DNA of 61,545 nucleotides from CAZFLM01 sp964519955 (GCA_964519955.1 CAZFLM010000036.1:1-61545), one strand, 5' to 3'. Shown: positions 35,021-44,381, numbered from the stretch's first letter. Made by a program: numbers and translations. Notes: generated from the letters alone by a model not told the origin.

Positions 35021-35743
35021 TCAGAACAGCCCGCCCACCTTCGCGTGGATCGCCAGGGCGTCCATCAGGATGGTGATCGCCCAGTGCAGCGCGAAGCCGG
35101 GGACGCACGATTTCGAGCGGATCGCGAGCCAGCCGAGAGCGAGGCCGCCCGCGAACGAGCTGAGGAACTCCGGCATCGGCTTCGTCCAGTGCATCAGCAT
35201 GAACGCCAGCGCCTGCAGCACGATGGCGGCCGTGGGGCCGAAGCGGCGCGCCAGGCCGAACGTGAGGAACCCGCGGTAGAACCACTCCCAGCAGAACAGG
35301 TAGAACCCGTACGTCAGCTCGAAGTAGACGAGATAGCGCCAGGAGAAGGCCGCCTGCGGCTGGATGGGGTAGTACGCGCGGAACTCGGGGCGCAGCGAGG
35401 CGACGAACACGATCGGCAGCATGACCGCGAAGAAGAGCCACGCGATGCGCGAGGTCCGCGGCTCAGAGGAGGCCAGGCCGAACGCGCTGGGCGCCTCGCG
35501 AAAGCCCCCGATGATCGCCAGCATCGGCAGCAGCACCAGGCCCGTCGTGTTGACGACGATGTACTCCTCCCACGAGTAGCCTTGCGGGAACGGGCCGGAT
35601 GCCCACACCGAGCGCCCGCCGAGGTTGTAGCGCGTCAGGAACCCCACGATGGCCGCGCCAAGGACGAGCGTGACCGCGGAGATGGCCAGATCTCGCGCGC
35701 GGCCGGGGCGCTCCGGGACCAGGGGTTCTGCGGGCACGCTCAT
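35021..35743 (-). CDS. CPBP-family intramembrane metalloprotease-like protein
   Basis: This 240-residue protein has about seven hydrophobic helices. It shows CPBP/Abi motif 1 as WEWFYRGFLTFGLARRFG (E-x3-R, with the first glutamate of the usual EExxxR replaced) and later FMLMHW and ALHWAITILMDALAI histidines. Members cleave membrane substrates or process bacteriocins; the substrate is unknown here. The ATG overlaps the stop of the upstream secreted glycosidase, so the two genes are coupled. A short decayed copy of its 3' end lies 0.8 kb away. Confidence 0.83.
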   Translation of the reverse strand: MSVPAEPLVPERPGRARDLAISAVTLVLGAAIVGFLTRYNLGGRSVWASGPFPQGYSWEEYIVVNTTGLVLLPMLAIIGGFREAPSAFGLASSEPRTSRIAWLFFAVMLPIVFVASLRPEFRAYYPIQPQAAFSWRYLVYFELTYGFYLFCWEWFYRGFLTFGLARRFGPTAAIVLQALAFMLMHWTKPMPEFLSSFAGGLALGWLAIRSKSCVPGFALHWAITILMDALAIHAKVGGLF

Positions 35744-37146
35744 TGTGCGCTCGCCCCCTTGCGCCATGCCACGTTCGTGTCGATGGTCTGCTTCATCAGG
35801 TCGACGAGGGCGGGGTAGCCCCACGCGCCGTCGATCTTGTGCAGCCGCAGGATGCGCGGCGCATCGGAGACCGGCAGGTTCGCCGCCGCCACGCCGCCAA
35901 CGATGATGTCGGTCCGCTGCACGGGGAAGTCGTCGCGCGCGGGCACCGGCAGCCAGTAGGCGACGCGGCGCACGGGCGGGCTCATCGTGGTGTCGTCGAA
36001 TACGTAGCACTTCACGCCAGGCGCGCTGAACCGCACCGCGACGGACTTCGCCACGCGGCTGCGCCCGTCGAGCTGCGCGTAGAGCGTCTGCAGCGCTGTG
36101 TAGGCCGGCTTCGGGCTGTTGTCCACGTGCACGATGCCGAAGTGGTTCTCGATGTGGCCGGGCGGGCAGGGGGCGTTGTCGTGGCGCTCCCGCAGCAGGA
36201 AGTAGACCGCCACGTCCATCCCCAGCGCGAAGTCCTCGATCTGCTGCCGCAGCGCGAACTTGGCCTGCGTCAGTTCCGTGATCCGCTCCTTCGTCGAGCC
36301 GTTCAGCGGCCCCAGCGGCGCGGTCGACCAGCCGACCTCCGTGACGGCGATGGGCTTGCCCGGCGCCATCTTGCGCAGCGCGGCGATCTGCTCCTCGTAG
36401 TTGCGGTACCCGGCGCCGGGCCTCCCCTCGAACGTAGAAGGGTTCTCCGGCACGTTGCTCGGGCTGTAAGCCTGCCGGTACGGGTGGATCGAGATGCCGT
36501 CCGCCGACCTCGCCAGCCCGGCCTCGAACGCCAGCCGCAGCCAGGGGTAGGGTTGCTGCTCCATGCACTGCAGCATCGCGCTCTCGGGGCCGAAGAGCCT
36601 CACGTCGGGGCGGATCGCCAGCATCTCGCGCCGCACCTCCGCGAACTCCCGCGCGTACACGTCCGGCGGCACGTTCGGCTTCGTGTGGTCGTTGTCGGTC
36701 GGCGCGTTGGGCTCGTTGAGGAAGCTGAACGTCTTGATCCGGTCGCCGTAGTTCCGCACCGCCTTGCGCCACAGCTCCACGTCGCGGGAGCACAGGATGC
36801 AGCGCACGCCGATCCCCGCCTTCCGGCACCCGTCCAGCCATGCGTTCAGGCGCCGGTCGTTCGGGTCAGGCAGGCTGCCGTGGATGTTGTGCATCACCAC
36901 CCACTTCACGCCCAGATCCGACATCGCCTTGATGACGCCGGCGTCCTCGTCCTCCCCATGCACCTCGAAGGAGGTCAGCGTGGCGAAGGGCGATATCGCA
37001 ATCTCGGCGCTCGTCTTGCGCAGCCGCAGGTCATTGCCCTTGCGCTTCGACGGAGGCAACTGCGCCAGAGTGCGCGGTGGCGCCTGCGCGGCGGCCGGCC
37101 CGGCGACGGGCAGGGCCAGGGCGATGAGCAGCATGGTGCGAAGCAA
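35740..37146 (-). CDS. Secreted glycosidase-like protein (clan GH-A TIM barrel)
   Basis: This 468-residue protein has a signal peptide (MLRTMLLIALALPVAGPAAA) and a TIM-barrel hydrolase domain. The acid/base is E145 in SFLNEPNAP and the nucleophile E270 in IAVTEVGWST, the standard pair of clan GH-A families such as GH5 and GH39. The C-terminal 130 residues form a beta-rich domain. The substrate is not apparent. It is the first gene of a leftward pair with the CPBP protease. Confidence 0.82.
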   Translation of the reverse strand: MLRTMLLIALALPVAGPAAAQAPPRTLAQLPPSKRKGNDLRLRKTSAEIAISPFATLTSFEVHGEDEDAGVIKAMSDLGVKWVVMHNIHGSLPDPNDRRLNAWLDGCRKAGIGVRCILCSRDVELWRKAVRNYGDRIKTFSFLNEPNAPTDNDHTKPNVPPDVYAREFAEVRREMLAIRPDVRLFGPESAMLQCMEQQPYPWLRLAFEAGLARSADGISIHPYRQAYSPSNVPENPSTFEGRPGAGYRNYEEQIAALRKMAPGKPIAVTEVGWSTAPLGPLNGSTKERITELTQAKFALRQQIEDFALGMDVAVYFLLRERHDNAPCPPGHIENHFGIVHVDNSPKPAYTALQTLYAQLDGRSRVAKSVAVRFSAPGVKCYVFDDTTMSPPVRRVAYWLPVPARDDFPVQRTDIIVGGVAAANLPVSDAPRILRLHKIDGAWGYPALVDLMKQTIDTNVAWRKGASAQ

Positions 37147-37709
37147 GGGCGTCCTCCAGTCGGGCCCAGGCGGGCCGCAGTGCCACGATTCGCGGCCGCG
37201 GGCCTCGACTCCTCGGTGCCGCCCCCAGGTTCATCTGCCTCCCCGCTCGTGGAGAGGCCGCCGGGCCGTGCGCAGGCAACCGTGCATCGCCTGGATCATG
37301 CGCGAGCCCAGTGGTCGGATCGGCCTGAGCCTGCCCCGAGCCTGCCCCGAGCCTGCCGAAGGGTGCCCGTCCAGTCCCACCTATGAACAAGTGAGGCTAG
37401 TCTGCTGTGGCCCCTGGAGTCCGCGCAGGCGGACTTTGTGCCGTCCTAAGGCGCGAATTCATTCGCCGGCGGCCCCGCCCCTTGGAGTCCGCGCCGACAG
37501 CCTGCCGTCCCCACGCGCGAACCTATTCGCCGGTAGCCCCGCCCCCCAAACTCGGACGCGCAGCCTCGGTTGCCCGCGAGGGAACCGCCCGGGGAACGCC
37601 GAATAGCTCTTCGCCGGTCGGCAGCCATCGCGCGCCCACCGCGTGCCGCATCCGCTGGGTCGTCTTGCAGTCTCGCCGCTGTAGGGAGCCGGAGCCGAGG
37701 AGGCGCGCC
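37147..37709. other. Long divergent intergenic region with repeats
   Basis: These 563 bases separate two divergent genes and contain no convincing coding sequence. Repeated elements fill the middle and right parts: CGAGCCTGCC repeated three times at about 37337-37360, and a 68-bp tandem pair at 37413-37545. The region must also hold promoters for the glycosidase and rhomboid genes, but I find no clear ones. Confidence 0.7.
37413..37545. repeat. 68-bp tandem repeat pair
   Basis: CTGGAGTCCGCG at 37414 and TTGGAGTCCGCG at 37482 begin two units. Each continues to a GCGCGAA-N5-ATTCGCC palindrome-like motif and then GCCCCGCC. The pattern resembles dispersed bacterial repeats of the GGAGTCCGCG/GCGAATTCATTCGC kind. 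Confidence 0.75.
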
Positions 37710-38879
37710 ATGTTCCTGCCATACCGGGCCAAGAACCCACCCGAGCACTTCCCATACGTCACGATCGTGCTCATCGCGATCAACGTGCTCATCTACGCCG
37801 TGACATCCGACAGCCTGCTTTCGATCCGCGAGGGCGTCATCCAGGGCTTCGCCATCTCGCACGCGACGTTCGGCCCTGTCCGGCTGGTCGCCGCGATGTT
37901 CCTGCACGGCGACCCGCTGCATCTGCTGGGCAACATGCTGTTCCTCTGGATCTTCGGAGCGTCGGTCGAGGGCAGGATGCGCCCACCGCTGTTCATCGTG
38001 CTCTACTTCGCGTGTGGCATCGCCGGTGCGTTCCTGCACGACGCCATGGTGGGCGCCGCCGCGCCGACGCAGTTCTCGATTGGGGCCTCGGGCGCGATCA
38101 TGGGCGTGGCCGGCGCGTACATCTACATGTTCCCGTACTCCCTCATCTGCTGCGCGTACGGCCTCCGGTTCAACTGGGGCGTGACGGAGCTCCAGGCGCG
38201 CTGGGTCGTCCTAGTCTACGTGGCCCTGGACTTCCTCGGTGCCTTCCTTCTCCGCGGCGCCGACGGTGTGGGCCACTTCGCGCACCTCGGCGGCATGGGC
38301 GCGGGCCTCCTCATCCCGTTCCTCCTCCGGACCCGCCGCGATAGCGAGGAGGCCTCCGAGGCGCAGGCCATACAGTCCGACCTCGGCGACCACACGGCGC
38401 TCTCCGTACGGGACCTGGAAGCCCTGCTCACTCGCCCCACCGACGACATGAACCTCGTTCTGACGTACTGCGAGAAGGCGCTGATCGCCCATGGCGGCGG
38501 CCGGGTCGCGGCAGTCGCGGAGGTCGTCCAGAAGCACCTCAGCGCCCTGCTCCAGCGCGGCGACCCGGTCCGGTTTGCCTGGGTGCTGACGACGCTGCCC
38601 GCCGATAGCTGCCGGATACCCGCCGTGACGTACTTCCGGGTGGCGTCGAAGGTGGAGGCGTCCGGCGCCTTCCAGACAGCCTGGCAGCTCTACGCCCGCG
38701 TCTATGAGATGAGCCCGGCGTCTCCTGACGGCGAGGCCGCCCTGGCGAGGATGGCGCGCATGGCTGAGACCGTCTACAAGAGCCCCGAGCAGGCCAAGCA
38801 GATCTACGCCAAGCTGCTGCAGGAGTTCCCCTACGGGCAGAACGCCCTGGACGCCCGCACGGCAATGAGCAGGCTGTAG
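37710..38879 (+). CDS. Rhomboid-family intramembrane serine protease with C-terminal helical-repeat domain
   Basis: This 389-residue protein has six or seven helices in the first 215 residues with rhomboid hallmarks: HLLGNMLFLWIFG (H71, N75), the serine motif IGASGAIMG (S128) and the histidine in VGHFAHLGGMGAG (H192). A soluble 170-residue tail follows with TPR-like helices (GAFQTAWQLYARVYEMSPAS; AKQIYAKLLQEFPYGQNALD), presumably for binding other proteins in the cytoplasm. Rhomboids cut transmembrane helices of substrates. GAGGAGG lies eight bases upstream of ATG 37710. Confidence 0.92.
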   Translation: MFLPYRAKNPPEHFPYVTIVLIAINVLIYAVTSDSLLSIREGVIQGFAISHATFGPVRLVAAMFLHGDPLHLLGNMLFLWIFGASVEGRMRPPLFIVLYFACGIAGAFLHDAMVGAAAPTQFSIGASGAIMGVAGAYIYMFPYSLICCAYGLRFNWGVTELQARWVVLVYVALDFLGAFLLRGADGVGHFAHLGGMGAGLLIPFLLRTRRDSEEASEAQAIQSDLGDHTALSVRDLEALLTRPTDDMNLVLTYCEKALIAHGGGRVAAVAEVVQKHLSALLQRGDPVRFAWVLTTLPADSCRIPAVTYFRVASKVEASGAFQTAWQLYARVYEMSPASPDGEAALARMARMAETVYKSPEQAKQIYAKLLQEFPYGQNALDARTAMSRL

Positions 38880-38897
38880 CCGTGATCATGGACGGTT

Positions 38898-39005
38898 CCC
38901 CGGAGGGCCGGTCTCCGTGCCCGCCGGCCGTGCGGTTTGCGAGCAAGCCGCCCTGCCCCTGATCATGCACAAGCGCCGTGGTGGGGCGGGCGTCCCTGCC
39001 CGCCC
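38898..39005. repeat. Two hairpin-repeat copies between the rhomboid and DUF4838 genes
   Basis: A degenerate CTCCGT-loop copy lies at about 38905-38926. A clear copy, GGCGGGC-GTCCCT-GCCCGCC, lies at 38985-39004. The last resembles the 81-bp array after the DUF4838 gene. Confidence 0.75.
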
Positions 39006-39055
39006 GGTACAACTCACGAACAGGTCGCCCTGGCGCGGCACACTGGAGGTCACCG

Positions 39056-41476
39056 ATGGACTGGACGCATCATCTGGCCACCGCCATGCTGGCCGTGGCC
39101 TCGCTCAGCGCAGGCACCGCCCCTGCATCCGCCGGTCCGCTCGTGCTGGCGAGCGGCGGCAGGCCCAAGGCGCCGATCGTGGTGGCCAGGCAGCCGTCCG
39201 CGGTCGCCGAGTTCGCGGCCGCCGAGCTGCAAGGCCACGTTCGCCGCGTCACGGGCGCGCTGCTGCTCATCGTGCGCGACGACGCGCGAGTGACCGGCAA
39301 CCGCATCCTCGTCGGCGAGAGCGCCGCCACCCGCGCGCTGGGGCTCACGAGCCGCTCGTTCAAGCCGCAGGAGTACCTGATCCGCGCCGACGCCCGGACG
39401 CTGGTCCTCATGGGCCGCGACAACCCCGGCGCAGCCACCACCGGCCCCGCGCGCGTCACCGGACAGCCGGCACGCGTTCCCGGCAGGCAGGGCCTGGCGG
39501 TCCGGTTCGATGGCGCGCACGACGCCCTCACCGTCGAGCAGAATGGCTTCTCCGACGAGGCGGGCACGCTCGCGCTCTGGGCATGGATCCCGGCGAAGGC
39601 CCACGAGACCGAGGCGACGCTCCTGCGCCTGGACGGGGCCAACCCGTGGAGCTACCACATCCTGCGCCACGTGGGCCGCGGCGTCACCTACGTCACCTAC
39701 GACGGGGAGAAAGGCAGCAGCGTCGCGTCGGGCGAGCTGGCCGAGGGCTGGCACCACATCGTAGCCACCCACGACCGTCGCGCCGCCCGCATCGAGCTGT
39801 TCGTGGATGGAGCCAGCCAGGGCGTCGCCCCGTTCACACGGTCGACCTGCGCCGGGTCGCCGCTGCTGATCGGGGGCATCCCCGGCGACGGCAAGGTGGG
39901 CAACCCGTTCGCCGGCATGGTCGACGACGTGGTGGTGAGCACCGCGGTCTGTGCGCCGCAGACCCTCACCGCAGGCAAGCCCGCGCCCGGTGCCACGCTC
40001 CTGCTGCGCTTCGACGAGCCCAAGGCGCCGTACCGCGACAGCAGCGGCGTGGCGCGGGTCCCGGACCCGCCGGGCGCGTATGACGAGCAGGGCACGTGCT
40101 ACGCCGTCTACGACTTCCTCGAGCGGTGCTGCGGCGTACGCTGGTTCGCGCCCGGCGAGGTCGGCATGGTGTGCCCCTCGCGCCCGGCGCTGAGCGTGGC
40201 ATCCCTCAACGTGCGCCGCTCGCCCGCGTTCCGCTTCCGGCAGGGCACCTATCTGCCCGTCTACGGCATCCTGAAGGAGCTGTGGGAGAACCCGAACCCG
40301 GCCGAGGTGCGCCTCTACGCGTGCCGCATGCGCCTCGGCGGCCAGCAGTACGCCGCCAACCACTCGTTCTACGGCTACTACGACCGCTTCTGGAAGGTCA
40401 ACCCGGAGCGCCGGGACCTCTCCGAGGCGGAGCACCCCGACTGGTTCGCGAAGGGCTATGCGGGCCAGCCGCCGCAGATGTGCTTCACCGACCCGGGCTT
40501 CGTCGCGCAGGTGGTGCAGGACGCGCGCGACTACTTCGACGGGAAGGGCGCGAAGCCTGGCGCCCAGGCGAACGGCGACTTCTTCGCCCTCGTGCCGATG
40601 GACAACAGCTCCTGGTGCAAGTGCCCGGCGTGCGTCGCCCAGCTCGACCCATCGGAGGAGAAGAGCCCGCACTTCTCCAACGGTTGGGCGAGCGACTACA
40701 TCTTCGGCTTCGCCAACCAGGTCGCGCGCGAGATCCGCAAGTCGCATCCCGGCAAGTACCTGGCGACGCTCGCGTACTCGTCCTACGCCTACTACCCGAA
40801 GCACACCCGCCTCGAGTCGAACATCGCGGTGCAGCTCTGCCTGCACGTGCGCAACTGGTGGTCGCCGGCGATGGAGAAGAACGACACCGCGTTCTACCGG
40901 AGCTGGACCACGAAGGAGAAGGATCGGCCCATCTACCTCTGGCTCTACTACTGCTTCCCGGAGGAGATCGCCACGAACGGGGGCTGGAACGCGTTCCCCG
41001 GCTTCTTCGCGCACACCGTCGACCGGCAGTTCAAGATGTTCGCGAAGGACGGCGTCCGCGGCGTCTTCCTGAACAACCTGGGCGACTACCTCGACACGTA
41101 CGCCACGCTCAAGTATCTCGACGACCCGAGCCGCAGCATCGATCGACTCATCGGCGAGTTCCACACGCTGTACTACGGCGCGGCAGCCGCACCCATGAAG
41201 AAGCTCTACCTGCGCATCGAGGAGACGTACTCCAACCCGGCCTACTACTCGGAGGCGGTCCGCAACGGGGTGGGACACGCGCACCAGACGGAGGATATGG
41301 CCTGGGGCTCCCTCGGCACCGAGGCGCGGATGGCGGAGTTCGGCGCGCTGATGGACGAGGCGAAGCGGCTGGCGCGCACCGACATGGAGAAGCGCCGCGT
41401 CGCCCTGTTCGAGCGCGGCATCTGGCGCTACATGGTAGAGGGCCGCGCCAAGTGGGTGGCGAAGCAGCCGCACTGA
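39056..41476 (+). CDS. Secreted DUF4838 protein with an inserted LamG-like domain
   Basis: This 806-residue protein has a signal peptide (LATAMLAVASLSAGTAPASA). Residues about 28-125 are the GH20b-like alpha/beta domain of DUF4838 proteins (QPSAVAEFAAAELQGHVRRV). This is interrupted at about 128-322 by a LamG/concanavalin-like jelly roll (LAVRFDGAHDALTVEQN; WHHIVATHDRRAARIELFVD). The host domain resumes at GTCYAVYDFLERCCGVRWFA, followed by the DUF4838 TIM-barrel-like core (NGDFFALVPMDNSSWCKCPAC). It is probably an extracellular carbohydrate-active enzyme; substrate unknown. GGAGG precedes ATG 39056. Confidence 0.85.
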   Translation: MDWTHHLATAMLAVASLSAGTAPASAGPLVLASGGRPKAPIVVARQPSAVAEFAAAELQGHVRRVTGALLLIVRDDARVTGNRILVGESAATRALGLTSRSFKPQEYLIRADARTLVLMGRDNPGAATTGPARVTGQPARVPGRQGLAVRFDGAHDALTVEQNGFSDEAGTLALWAWIPAKAHETEATLLRLDGANPWSYHILRHVGRGVTYVTYDGEKGSSVASGELAEGWHHIVATHDRRAARIELFVDGASQGVAPFTRSTCAGSPLLIGGIPGDGKVGNPFAGMVDDVVVSTAVCAPQTLTAGKPAPGATLLLRFDEPKAPYRDSSGVARVPDPPGAYDEQGTCYAVYDFLERCCGVRWFAPGEVGMVCPSRPALSVASLNVRRSPAFRFRQGTYLPVYGILKELWENPNPAEVRLYACRMRLGGQQYAANHSFYGYYDRFWKVNPERRDLSEAEHPDWFAKGYAGQPPQMCFTDPGFVAQVVQDARDYFDGKGAKPGAQANGDFFALVPMDNSSWCKCPACVAQLDPSEEKSPHFSNGWASDYIFGFANQVAREIRKSHPGKYLATLAYSSYAYYPKHTRLESNIAVQLCLHVRNWWSPAMEKNDTAFYRSWTTKEKDRPIYLWLYYCFPEEIATNGGWNAFPGFFAHTVDRQFKMFAKDGVRGVFLNNLGDYLDTYATLKYLDDPSRSIDRLIGEFHTLYYGAAAAPMKKLYLRIEETYSNPAYYSEAVRNGVGHAHQTEDMAWGSLGTEARMAEFGALMDEAKRLARTDMEKRRVALFERGIWRYMVEGRAKWVAKQPH

Positions 41477-41477
41477 G

Positions 41478-41720
41478 CCCGCCGGGCAGTTGCCGTGGCT
41501 GCATTGCTCCCGGATCGCGCCGTGGTGGGGCGGGCGTCCCTGCCCGTCCTTGCATCATCCCGCCGGGCCCTTGCCGTGGCTGCATCGGTCTTGCACCGCG
41601 TCGTGGTGGGGTGGGCGTCCCTGCCCGTCCTTGCAGCATCCCGCCGGGCAGTTGCCGTGGCTGCATCGCTCCCGGATCGCGCCGTGGTGGGGCGGGCGTC
41701 CCTGCCCGCCCGGTACAGCC
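41478..41720. repeat. 81-bp tandem array (three copies)
   Basis: Units begin with CCCGCCGGGC at 41478, 41559 and 41640, giving two periods of exactly 81 bases. Each unit contains TGCCGTGGCTGCAT and a hairpin of stem GG(C/T)GGGC, loop GTCCCT, stem GCCCG(C/T)C. It fills the gap between the DUF4838 gene and the convergent TolB-like gene; no coding sequence is seen in 41477-41773. Confidence 0.88.
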
Positions 41721-41773
41721 CATGCGGTCGGCCTAGCCTTGACCATGGACGCACCACTGGAGGGCGTGGATCG

Positions 41774-43009
41774 CTAGCCCGTGGGAAGCCACCGGGGGTG
41801 GTCGGCGCCGCCGTCGCCCAGCCCTCGCGTCAGCATCCGCCCGTGGGAGCCGTCGGCGTTCATAACCCATAGGGCGGGCGTCTCGCCCACCGCGCAGCGG
41901 CAGAAGGCGATCTGCCGGCCGTCCGGCGAGGGGGCGCACCGGAAGTCCCACACCGGCGGCTCGCTGTGCGTCAGGGCGATCCCCCGCCCGCTCCAGGGGT
42001 CGAGGCGTACGACTTCCGTGCCTCCCCGTGCCGCCTCGGGCTTGTAGTCGCGGTTGAAGTGGTCCGTGTCCGGCCGCCCGGTCTGGTACTCCCACGCCAC
42101 CTTCGAGCCGGGAAGCCGCCGCGGGTAGAGGATGCGGCCGTCGCGCGTCCAGGCCGGCAGGTTCGAGCCGCCGCCGCGCGTCGTGGGGCCGCCGTACGTC
42201 GCGCCGAACCACATAGCCTGGCCGGAGGTGAGGACGCGGTGCTCCGACCCGTCCGGGCGCCCGATGCACACGTCGCACCAGTCGTGGCCCGGGTCGGCCT
42301 CATGCAGGCAGTCCACGAACAGCACCCACCTGCCGTCCGGCGACCACGACGTACCGAAGTACAGGTGCCCCGCCGATCCGGCCAGCTTCGTCCGCGATCG
42401 GCCCTCCACGTCGCTCGTCCACACCTGGTACCCGTCGGGTCCCGCCAGATGGAACGCGACGCGCTTCCCGTTCGGGCTCAGGCTGAGGCCGTACGGCATC
42501 CCGTCGCCAGGCCGCGTGAACTCTTGCTGCTCGGAGCCATCCAGGTTCATCGAGTAGAGCTGGCCGCCGCCGTCGCGCACCACCTGCACCAGGAGCCGCC
42601 CGCCCGGGAGCAGCAACTGCGGCGTCACGAACGGCGCCAGGCGGTCCTTCGTCGCGACCTCATCGAGGGCGCCCGTCGTGAGGTCGTACGTCCAGAGGTG
42701 CGTCGGGGTCTGGTGGTAGTACTGCTCGAAGGGGCGGCCGGGACCGTCGCGGCGGGGCTCCATGCTGAGCATCAGCAGGCGGCGCCCGTCCGGGAAGGCC
42801 GCGGCAGGTTGCCACGTCGCCTGGTTGGGCACCGAGAACTCCAGCGTCTTCCCGCCGCTCCCGTCGGCGCCGATCAGGCAGGCTTTGCCCGCCGATGTGT
42901 AGAGGAGCCGGCCCGTCCGGGCGCGCCCGGACGCAACCGAGGCCGGGGCGGCCACCGCTCCGAGCAGCATCGTGCGCAGGAACGCCCGTCGTCCGTTCGG
43001 GTTGGTCAT
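41774..43009 (-). CDS. TolB-like (PD40) beta-propeller protein with Tat-type signal
   Basis: This 411-residue protein begins with a twin-arginine-like leader (NGRRAFLRTMLLGAVAAPA) and consists of PD40/WD40-like blades with repeated DGR and SPDGR motifs (SWSPDGRWVLFVDC; LSPNGKRVAFHLAG; APSPDGRQIAFCRC). Similar propellers occur in oligogalacturonide lyases and in TolB, so it may bind or cleave a sugar or serve as a scaffold in the periplasm. It follows the amidohydrolase by 21 bases on the same strand. Confidence 0.78.
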   Translation of the reverse strand: MTNPNGRRAFLRTMLLGAVAAPASVASGRARTGRLLYTSAGKACLIGADGSGGKTLEFSVPNQATWQPAAAFPDGRRLLMLSMEPRRDGPGRPFEQYYHQTPTHLWTYDLTTGALDEVATKDRLAPFVTPQLLLPGGRLLVQVVRDGGGQLYSMNLDGSEQQEFTRPGDGMPYGLSLSPNGKRVAFHLAGPDGYQVWTSDVEGRSRTKLAGSAGHLYFGTSWSPDGRWVLFVDCLHEADPGHDWCDVCIGRPDGSEHRVLTSGQAMWFGATYGGPTTRGGGSNLPAWTRDGRILYPRRLPGSKVAWEYQTGRPDTDHFNRDYKPEAARGGTEVVRLDPWSGRGIALTHSEPPVWDFRCAPSPDGRQIAFCRCAVGETPALWVMNADGSHGRMLTRGLGDGGADHPRWLPTG

Positions 43010-43030
43010 CGCGCCACTCTCTCTTCCGGT

Positions 43031-44377
43031 TCACCCCGTGCGCAGCCGCTCCGCAAGTACGGCGGTCCTCGCGCGCAGCTCCGCCCAGTCGACCCCGGCC
43101 ACGCGGCCGTCCCGGTATACCTCGTCCCCGCCGATGACGGTCAGAGCGACGTCTCGGGCGGAGGCGGCGTAGACCAGCGCCGCAACGGGGTCGTGTACCG
43201 GCGTCATGCCCGGCCCATCCGTTCGCACCGCGATGAGGTCCGCCTGCTTGCCGGGCTCCAGCGAGCCGATCTGGTCGTCCAGCCCCAGCGCCCGCGCCCC
43301 GTCGAGCGTGGCCATGCGCAGGATGCGCTCGGCGGTGGGCCAGTCGGCCCGGCGAGTGTGCGCCCGCTGCGCCAGGACCGCGAAGCGCATCTCCTCGAAC
43401 AGGTCCATGCCGTTGTTGCTGGCCACACTGTCCGAGCCCAGCCCGACGCGCGACAGACCATCCGGGTACATCGACCACAAGAGGTCCAGCGGGGCGACGC
43501 CGTTCCCCAGCTTGGCGTTCGATTTGGGGCAGTGCGCCCATGCCGCGCCTGTCCGCCGCACCACCGCCACGTCCGACGTGGCGAGCTGCACCCCGTGCGC
43601 CAGCAGCGTGCGCGGGCCCAGCGCGCCGAGCGCGTCGAGGAAGCCAACGGGGGTGGAGTGGGGGACCTTCCAGTGGACGCCGCGGGCGCGGATCATGTCG
43701 GCGATGGGCCCGGTCCCGTGCGCGATGAGGTCGCACTCGGCCTGGGACTCGGCTGCGTGGCTGCAGATGGCGAGGCCCTCCGCCTGAGCGAACGCCACGC
43801 CGGCCCGCCACAGCTCGGGACGCACGGTGTAGAGGGAGTGGGGGGAGATGCCGACCTGCAGCCGCGAGCCCTCGGCCTCCGCGTGCAGGCGGCTCACCTT
43901 CCAGCGCAGGTAGTCGATGGCCTCCTCGACGGGCTGCACCGCCTCCACGCCGAAGAACTCCTGGTACACGGCGCCGCGCAGGCCCACCTGCTTCGCCGCG
44001 CCCAGCGCCGCGCCGGAGAACGAGGCGTCCGCGATCGTCGTCACGCCGCCGGCCACCGCCTCCACCGCGCCCACGAGCGCCGACGTGCGCCAGTCCTCGT
44101 CGGTCATCACCCGGGCGCGCGCGGTCAGAGCTTGCACCCAGGGGAAGAAGGGCAGGTCCTCGACGAGGGCGCGCTGGGCCGTGTAGTCGAGGTGCGTGTG
44201 CGCGTTGACGAGGCCGGGCAGCAGGATCGCCTGGCCCAGGTCGCGTACGTCGGAGGCAGCAGAGGCCGGCCGGACCTCGACGATCCGACCGGCCTCCACC
44301 ACGGCCTCGCCATCGCGGACGGGCGGGGCCGAGATCGGCGCCACCCACTCCGCGCGATAACGAACGGCGTGCGACAC
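43031..44377 (-). CDS. Amidohydrolase family protein (adenosine/S-adenosylhomocysteine deaminase-like)
   Basis: This 448-residue TRZ/ATZ-type amidohydrolase shows LLPGLVNAHTHLDYT, ICSHAAES, LLAHGVQL, WAHCPKSNAKLGNG and VGLGSDSVASNNGMDLFEEM, the metal- and substrate-binding motifs of the MtaD/DadD and aminodeoxyfutalosine deaminase group. It probably deaminates a purine nucleoside derivative, with exact substrate unknown. The start is GTG 44377, four bases after the pheT stop, so it is translationally coupled to the phenylalanyl-tRNA synthetase genes. Confidence 0.87.
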   Translation of the reverse strand: MSHAVRYRAEWVAPISAPPVRDGEAVVEAGRIVEVRPASAASDVRDLGQAILLPGLVNAHTHLDYTAQRALVEDLPFFPWVQALTARARVMTDEDWRTSALVGAVEAVAGGVTTIADASFSGAALGAAKQVGLRGAVYQEFFGVEAVQPVEEAIDYLRWKVSRLHAEAEGSRLQVGISPHSLYTVRPELWRAGVAFAQAEGLAICSHAAESQAECDLIAHGTGPIADMIRARGVHWKVPHSTPVGFLDALGALGPRTLLAHGVQLATSDVAVVRRTGAAWAHCPKSNAKLGNGVAPLDLLWSMYPDGLSRVGLGSDSVASNNGMDLFEEMRFAVLAQRAHTRRADWPTAERILRMATLDGARALGLDDQIGSLEPGKQADLIAVRTDGPGMTPVHDPVAALVYAASARDVALTVIGGDEVYRDGRVAGVDWAELRARTAVLAERLRTG

Positions 44378-44381
44378 GCCG

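Noticed and set aside
41478..41720. CRISPR-like array
   Set aside because: Copies repeat over the full 81 bases without unique spacers, and no cas gene is present.
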